From positions 62,001 to 126,000 of the forward strand of contig NZ_NNBK01000015.1 in the NCBI RefSeq assembly GCF_002803075.1: 64,000 nucleotides of DNA, given 5' to 3'. A model generated the notes under the pieces. That model was given only the letters and a program-made list of their open reading frames with translations, was not told the DNA's origin and ran no database searches. The DNA comes from Streptomyces sp. CB01373. Lineage in GTDB: Bacteria > Actinomycetota > Actinomycetes > Streptomycetales > Streptomycetaceae. The translations under genes were made by a program, and so were the position numbers. Shown here piece by piece: positions 59,926-64,000 of this stretch (position 1 is its first letter; the number at the start of each line of letters is the position of its first letter).

Positions 59926-59954
59926 GGGCCCCGTACGTCAGTCGTACGGGGCCC
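59926..59954. terminator. Bidirectional terminator between GNAT and FAD oxidoreductase genes
   Basis: GGGCCCCGTACG (59926-59937) pairs perfectly with CGTACGGGGCCC (59943-59954) around TCAGT. It lies between convergent genes, 34 bases after the GNAT stop and 35 after the oxidoreductase stop on the other strand. Confidence 0.85.
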
Positions 59955-59989
59955 CAGTGACTTGCCCGGTCGAGCGAGGATGATCCGGG

Positions 59990-61387
59990 TCAGGGGTTGG
60001 CGGCCGACCGCTCGTCGTCGGTGAGGGGCGGCTTGGCCAGGAACGGACGCTTCGGTCCGAGCAGCATCGGGACGAGCATGTCCGGGGAGAACAGGCGGGT
60101 CGCCGGCTTCTCCATGCTCATCACGTCCAGGAGGGCGCCGAGCGCGCGCGGGTTGCGGGCGCCGGTGGCCACTGCCCGGTCGACGAACGCGGCGAGGTAG
60201 CGCTCCACTGCGGTGGGCGGGGTGACACTGGCGCCGGGGTAGAACGCGTCCTGGCCGACGGCCAGGTCCCAGGCGGCGGCGACGGGCCGGGCCGCGACGC
60301 GCTGGAGGCGGCGCGCGAGACCAGGGGCCGTGACCGGGGTGGTGCGCAGGGTGTCGCGGACGGCGAGGGCGCCCTGAGCGGCGACGGTGAGGCCGTGGCC
60401 GTAGACGGGGTTGTATCCGGCGATGGCGTCACCGAGGAGGGTGAACCCGTCGGGCCAGCGGGCGAGTTTCTCGTAGTAGCGGCGGTGGTTGGCGGTGCTG
60501 CGTGTGGTGGCGACGTCGCCGAGCGGCTCGGCGGTCTTGAGCAGTTCCCCGATGACGGGGTCGCCCAGGCCGAGCGCGAAGTCGACGAACGCGTCGGGGT
60601 CGCCGGTGGGTTCGCCGCCGCGGGTGCCGGAGAGCGTGACGATCCAGCGGCCGTCCTCCACGGGCAGGATGATCCCGCCCTGGCCGGGCGCGTGTGCGGG
60701 GTTGGCCTGGACGTTGATGAGGGGGAAGTCCCTGTCGGCGGTGGTGCCCGGTGCGCGGTAGACGCGGGTGGCGTAGGCGACGCCGGCGTCGACTTCCCGC
60801 TCGGTGACGCGGGGCAGGCCGAGGTCCTCGAGCCACTGGGGGGCACGGGATCCGCGGCCGGAGGCGTCGATGACGAGGTCGGCGGTGAGGACGGACGTGT
60901 CGTCGCCCGTGCGGACCTGGACACCGGTGACACGGTCGGCGTCGCCCACGAGGGCCAGGGCGGTGGTGTTCTGACGGAGCGTTATTCGCTGGTCGGCGAG
61001 GACGTGCCGGCGCAGCACGGCGTCGAGGAGGTCGCGGGAGCTGACGAGGTTGCGGTGGTGCGTCGCCGTGAAACGGCGGAACCACACCTCGTTGGGAGCG
61101 CGGGAGACCATGTCGCCCATGATGTGGACCAGGCGGCCGCCCTCGGCGACGACGCCGTCGACGAGGCCGGGCACCAGGTCGTTGAAAGCGCGTACGCCGC
61201 CGCTCCACACCAGGTGGGCATGCCGGGCCTGGGGAACGCCGCGGCGGGGCTCGGGGCCGTCGGGCAGGGTGTCCCGTTCGAGGAGGGTGACGTCGGCGTG
61301 GTCGGTGAGTGCGGCGGCGGCGAAAAGACCCGCGGCGCTGGCGCCGATGACGATGACGGTGGGCCGGCGGGCGGTTGTGTCAGGCAT
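59990..61387 (-). CDS. FAD-dependent oxidoreductase, last gene of the XRE/HExxH/7TM operon
   Basis: The 465-residue flavoprotein has an N-terminal FAD motif (TVIVIGASAAGLFAAAALTD), the ADLVIDASGRGSRAPQWLED DG-type motif and FTLLGDAIAGYNPVYGHGLT, as in tryptophan halogenase/geranylgeranyl-reductase-like and class A monooxygenases. No halogenase WxWxIP was seen. It overlaps the seven-TM gene by eight bases. Function is unknown; a lipid, polyprenyl or aromatic substrate is typical for the fold. Confidence 0.85.
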   Translation of the reverse strand: MPDTTARRPTVIVIGASAAGLFAAAALTDHADVTLLERDTLPDGPEPRRGVPQARHAHLVWSGGVRAFNDLVPGLVDGVVAEGGRLVHIMGDMVSRAPNEVWFRRFTATHHRNLVSSRDLLDAVLRRHVLADQRITLRQNTTALALVGDADRVTGVQVRTGDDTSVLTADLVIDASGRGSRAPQWLEDLGLPRVTEREVDAGVAYATRVYRAPGTTADRDFPLINVQANPAHAPGQGGIILPVEDGRWIVTLSGTRGGEPTGDPDAFVDFALGLGDPVIGELLKTAEPLGDVATTRSTANHRRYYEKLARWPDGFTLLGDAIAGYNPVYGHGLTVAAQGALAVRDTLRTTPVTAPGLARRLQRVAARPVAAAWDLAVGQDAFYPGASVTPPTAVERYLAAFVDRAVATGARNPRALGALLDVMSMEKPATRLFSPDMLVPMLLGPKRPFLAKPPLTDDERSAANP

Positions 61388-62567
61388 GTGCGGTCACACT
61401 CTCTGTGCTGGTCACCCGCCGGCGGATGCTGCCGATGAGGCGGGGGCGGGACAGGGCCCGGGAGACGGCGTCGATGTGGTCGGCGATGTCGGGTGCGGCC
61501 TGCTGGGGCCGGCCGCCGACGATGGGGGTCTGGTCGCGGTACGCGTCGGTCGCGGCCTGGACGGCGACGGCCCCGGCGATCCCGTGGGCCTCGTCGGCGC
61601 CGTGGGCGGCCGCGGCCGCCTCGTACGCCTGCCGGTAGAGGCCCTGGTCGAGGTAGGGGGCGAGCAGGCGCAGCGCGTCATGGATGCGCTGCCGGCGCTG
61701 CATCAGGCGCAGATCGACCGGGGCCCAGAAGCCGAGCCGGGCGGTGGCCGCGGCGGTCCTGACGACGCGGACCACGCGCCACAGGGACCGCAGCCGCCGG
61801 TAGTCACGCTGGTCCCGGCTCCACCGTTGCAGGGCGGGCCCGGTCTGCGGGGCGATGAACCCGAGGGCGACCAGAATGGCTTCCATGAGCGCGAAGGGAG
61901 GCGCGGCCTTGGTGCTGAGAACATCGAGGTCGGCTCCGAACCAGCGGGCGCTCACCGCGATCAGCTTGGTGACGTCGAAGACCAGCCCGGAGGCGAACCC
62001 GAGTTGCAGGAAGACCACGCCGGTCTTCAGCCACCGGTTGGTCACTTCGGGCAGCCACCGCCACAGCATGTAGGTGGCGACCAGGGCCGACACCATGTGC
62101 GCGAGCACGTACAGCAGGATGTGCTCGCGCATCCAGGGCGTGCAGGCGTAGTAGGTGTCGAGGTCGTAGACGCGGGGTTCGGGGGCGTGGGCCAGGAGGA
62201 ACGTCGCCCAGAGGCCGACTCCGACGGCCGCGTAGATCCAGTAGATGCGGATCATCCGCCGCCGACGGCCTTCGGAGGGTGCCTCCCGCCACCGGATGAT
62301 CATGGTCAGGCCGGTCGCGTTGAACGCGGTGAGGAACGAGTACGCCCAGGGCGCCGCGATGTTGGGGACGCCGGTCAGTACGTTGAGCCGGTGAATGTTG
62401 ATCGGGTTGATCACCACGAGGACGGCCGTGGCCCAGGTGAGCAGCAGGGTGGTCGCCCTGACGTCGGGGTCGCGCCAGGCGCGTAAGAAGGTCGGCGTCT
62501 TGAAGGCGAGCGCGATGGCGAGCAGAGCGGTGGGCAGCAGGTACGGCACATGGAAGTGGGGGCTCAT
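61380..62567 (-). CDS. MAB_1171c-type seven-TM protein
   Basis: The 395-residue protein has seven predicted helices at about residues 9-26, 39-57, 71-92, 106-127, 148-171, 181-206 and 223-240, then a cytoplasmic region of about 150 residues with arginine-rich helices (LRLMQRRQRIHDALRLLAPY, AYEAAAAAHGADEAHGIA). This is the layout of the MAB_1171c family, annotated as putative transporters, without known substrate. It overlaps the HExxH gene by four bases (ATGA). Confidence 0.85.
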   Translation of the reverse strand: MSPHFHVPYLLPTALLAIALAFKTPTFLRAWRDPDVRATTLLLTWATAVLVVINPINIHRLNVLTGVPNIAAPWAYSFLTAFNATGLTMIIRWREAPSEGRRRRMIRIYWIYAAVGVGLWATFLLAHAPEPRVYDLDTYYACTPWMREHILLYVLAHMVSALVATYMLWRWLPEVTNRWLKTGVVFLQLGFASGLVFDVTKLIAVSARWFGADLDVLSTKAAPPFALMEAILVALGFIAPQTGPALQRWSRDQRDYRRLRSLWRVVRVVRTAAATARLGFWAPVDLRLMQRRQRIHDALRLLAPYLDQGLYRQAYEAAAAAHGADEAHGIAGAVAVQAATDAYRDQTPIVGGRPQQAAPDIADHIDAVSRALSRPRLIGSIRRRVTSTESVTAHA

Positions 62568-63178
62568 CGGAGAAGGCGCCCGCCCCGGTTAAGGAGCGAC
62601 AGGTTCAGGCGGCCCTCCACGGTGGTCGCGCTGACCGGGCTCTCCGCGTACCGGCCGGTCACCCACGTGCGGACCTCACGGCCGAAGAGCAGGCCGAAGG
62701 TCTCGGCGTCCACTTCCTGGCTGTCGACCGAGTCGGACCGGGCTGCGACGGTCAGCAGGGCGTCCCGTGGGACTTCCTCCGTGGTGAGGATCTGCTCGAC
62801 CGCTCGCCGCACGGCTTCGGGCGCCACGCCGGTGGTGGCGCGGGCCGCCGCGTTCATGCCGGCGACGTGGTGGCCGCAGTCACCGTTCTCCTCGTGCCAC
62901 AGCTCGTGCCCGAGGATGACGAGCTGGGCCTCGGGGTGCATGCTCTGCTCGACGACGATGACGGAGCGCTCGCCGAAGTCGATCCTCATGCCGGAGACCG
63001 GGACGGGCAGGTCCGCGGGGAACGAGCGGAAGGCCAGTTGGACGGGGCGGCCCGTGCGTGCGCTCATGGCCTGGCAGAACGCGTTCATGACGGCCCTCGG
63101 TTCGTCGGGCCGCCGGACGGTCCTGGACGCTTCCCTGCCGAGGGTGGTGAGCAGAGACTTCATGGCGCGGGTACTCAT
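62564..63178 (-). CDS. HExxH (ImmA/IrrE-like) protein
   Basis: The 204-residue protein contains QLVILGHELWHEENGDCGHH, the zinc-protease motif HELWH (91-95). The second half (VAPEAVRRAVEQILTTEEVP, EVDAETFGLLFGREVRTWVT) is the helical extension seen in Streptomyces proteins labelled toxin-antitoxin toxin components. ImmA/IrrE proteases cleave XRE-type repressors, so the upstream XRE protein is a natural target (inference). ATG 63178 overlaps the XRE stop (ATGA). Confidence 0.85.
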   Translation of the reverse strand: MSTRAMKSLLTTLGREASRTVRRPDEPRAVMNAFCQAMSARTGRPVQLAFRSFPADLPVPVSGMRIDFGERSVIVVEQSMHPEAQLVILGHELWHEENGDCGHHVAGMNAAARATTGVAPEAVRRAVEQILTTEEVPRDALLTVAARSDSVDSQEVDAETFGLLFGREVRTWVTGRYAESPVSATTVEGRLNLSLLNRGGRLLR

Positions 63179-63684
63179 CGGCCGTTGTCCTCCTGTGGGG
63201 GCATGACGGACTTGATGACGCCGGCAAGGAGCGTCTCGAGCTGCTCGGCGGTCAGGCTTCCGTGGTGGCGCATGTCCGTGGCGGCCACGCCGTACTTCTT
63301 CATCAGGGCCCGCGCGTCGTTGAGGTCGAAGAACTTCACCAGGGCGTGGAGGAGTTCGACGGAGGGAACCTTCCTGCCGTCGATGATCTGCCGGGCCCAC
63401 ACCTCGGATACCCCGCGCTGCCGGTGCACGGCGGCGACCAGCTCCGGCTTTCGTCTCCCGGTCCGGGCCAGGTGGGCGTCGGCGAGAATTCTCACCCGTG
63501 CGCAGACCCGTTCACCAACCTCCTCACGGGGTGGTGTTCCCCCGGCGAGGAGCGTGCGGACGGTGCTCTCCGGCAGAGCCGTCTTCTCTGCCAGCCGGAG
63601 TGGCTCGAGGAGTTCCGCACCGTTCAACCGCTGATCTTCGATGAGGGCGTCTAATCGCTGAAGCGTCTCGGAGAGGGACGACAT
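63175..63684 (-). CDS. XRE-family regulator, first gene of the operon
   Basis: The 169-residue protein has an N-terminal region with TALPESTVRTLLAGGTPPRE and an XRE HTH at about residues 78-125: PELVAAVHRQRGVSEVWARQ, IIDGRKVPSVELLHALVKFF. It ends LTAEQLETLLAGVIKSVMPP. ATG 63684 is preceded by accggtgaggccc. All four genes of the operon overlap (ATGA, ATGA, eight bases), so their expression is tightly linked and the XRE protein probably regulates the promoter upstream at about 63685-63860. Confidence 0.85.
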   Translation of the reverse strand: MSSLSETLQRLDALIEDQRLNGAELLEPLRLAEKTALPESTVRTLLAGGTPPREEVGERVCARVRILADAHLARTGRRKPELVAAVHRQRGVSEVWARQIIDGRKVPSVELLHALVKFFDLNDARALMKKYGVAATDMRHHGSLTAEQLETLLAGVIKSVMPPQEDNGR

Positions 63685-63860
63685 GGGCCTCACCGGTTGT
63701 CTCCCGGTTCTCATCAGTTGCGGTATGGCGTGCAGCCTACGCGGACGACACCCGTCGTACAAAGGATCGTTTTCAGCCCGGACAACGATCGTTGTCATCT
63801 GCTGGCGGCGCGTTCGCGGGGGTCCTGGGCGCTCCGCCGTCGCCCGGACCACCTGGCTCA

Positions 63861-64000
63861 TCAGAACACCGGCGGCCCCGCCTCCATGCGGCGCAGTACT
63901 GGCGGCAGGCGGTCGAGGTCGGGGCCGGTCTGCACTTGTCGTTCGTCCCACCAGGTGGCGCCGGCGTCGCGCAGCGGACCGATCACGTCCCTGGCCTTCG
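63861..64000 (-). CDS. C-terminal part of an LLM-class flavin-dependent oxidoreductase (runs off the window)
   Basis: The frame enters from the right edge and ends with TGA 63863-63861. It reads KARDVIGPLRDAGATWWDER, then GPDLDRLPPVLRRMEAGPPVF. AGATWWxE followed by a short RxxxGPP end is typical of the C-terminus of luciferase-like F420/FMN monooxygenase homologues in actinobacteria. Only 46 residues are visible, so the assignment is tentative. Confidence 0.55.
   Translation of the reverse strand, partial: KARDVIGPLRDAGATWWDERQVQTGPDLDRLPPVLRRMEAGPPVF

Noticed and set aside
1..64000. tRNA/rRNA genes, CRISPR arrays, complete insertion sequences, phage att sites
   Set aside because: None recognised on reading both strands. 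This is a visual negative; a covariance and repeat search would be needed to be certain.

Overview
The window is high-GC actinobacterial chromosome, almost certainly Streptomyces or a close relative. The evidence is strong third-position G/C bias, GTG and TTG starts, GGAGG-type ribosome sites, many ATGA/GTGA stop-start overlaps, and a typical accessory gene set: a LAL-type LuxR regulator, sugar ABC cassettes, a GH6 cellulase with CBM2, YagTSR-type molybdo-hydroxylase subunits and a MAB_1171c-type membrane protein. No rRNA, tRNA, CRISPR array or complete insertion sequence was seen. The mixture of paralogues, small regulators and broken genes suggests a chromosome-arm or accessory region.

Layout. 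1-8.9 kb: edge of an ArsR regulator; small detoxification-type genes (SnoaL-like, NmrA-like, MarR/isochorismatase divergent pair, AraC plus two VOC proteins); a ruined PP2C phosphatase; a Lrp/LysE pair that has lost both 5' halves; a penicillin-binding protein; a zinc-ribbon protein. 8.9-12.1 kb: a magnesium-type locus. An NRAMP-family transporter with non-canonical metal-site motifs lies behind an M-box riboswitch, and two small Cys-Ser-Ser-Ser-Pro leader ORFs flank a two-gene cassette encoding a small HTH protein. 12.1-20.6 kb: a kinase stub, two MDR oxidoreductases, a translationally coupled acyl-CoA dehydrogenase / PhnD-like / di-iron ferritin-like operon, a broken SDR gene and a frameshifted HAD gene. 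20.7-28.5 kb: an amino-acid ABC operon, a secreted protein, the YagTSR-type operon and a stand-alone maltokinase-cap protein.

28.5-44.2 kb: a broken flavohemoglobin gene, GNAT, a blasticidin-S-deaminase homologue, an M20 amidohydrolase coupled to a TRIC/UPF0126 membrane protein, a MerR/sliding-clamp fusion followed by a frameshifted TPR gene, a GH6 cellulase with two CebR-like boxes, asparagine synthetase, cold-shock protein, a copper-type HMA pair and a large LAL regulator. 44.2-53.7 kb: a coherent alpha-xyloside utilisation cluster (sugar-binding lipoprotein, two permeases, GH31 alpha-xylosidase, LacI repressor, secreted GH3 enzyme) with two palindromic operators ahead of the first gene. 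53.8-58.1 kb: amidohydrolase and FAD monooxygenase divergent from a P450. 58.2-64 kb: a flavoprotein remnant, TetR/GNAT divergent pair, and a tightly coupled operon of XRE regulator, HExxH protein, seven-TM protein and FAD oxidoreductase, then the edge of an LLM-type flavin oxidoreductase.

The main points of interest are the paired leader ORFs with the M-box and unusual NRAMP, the MerR/clamp fusion, the di-iron/PhnD/acyl-CoA dehydrogenase operon, the XRE/HExxH/7TM/FAD operon, and a high load of decayed genes (at least ten).
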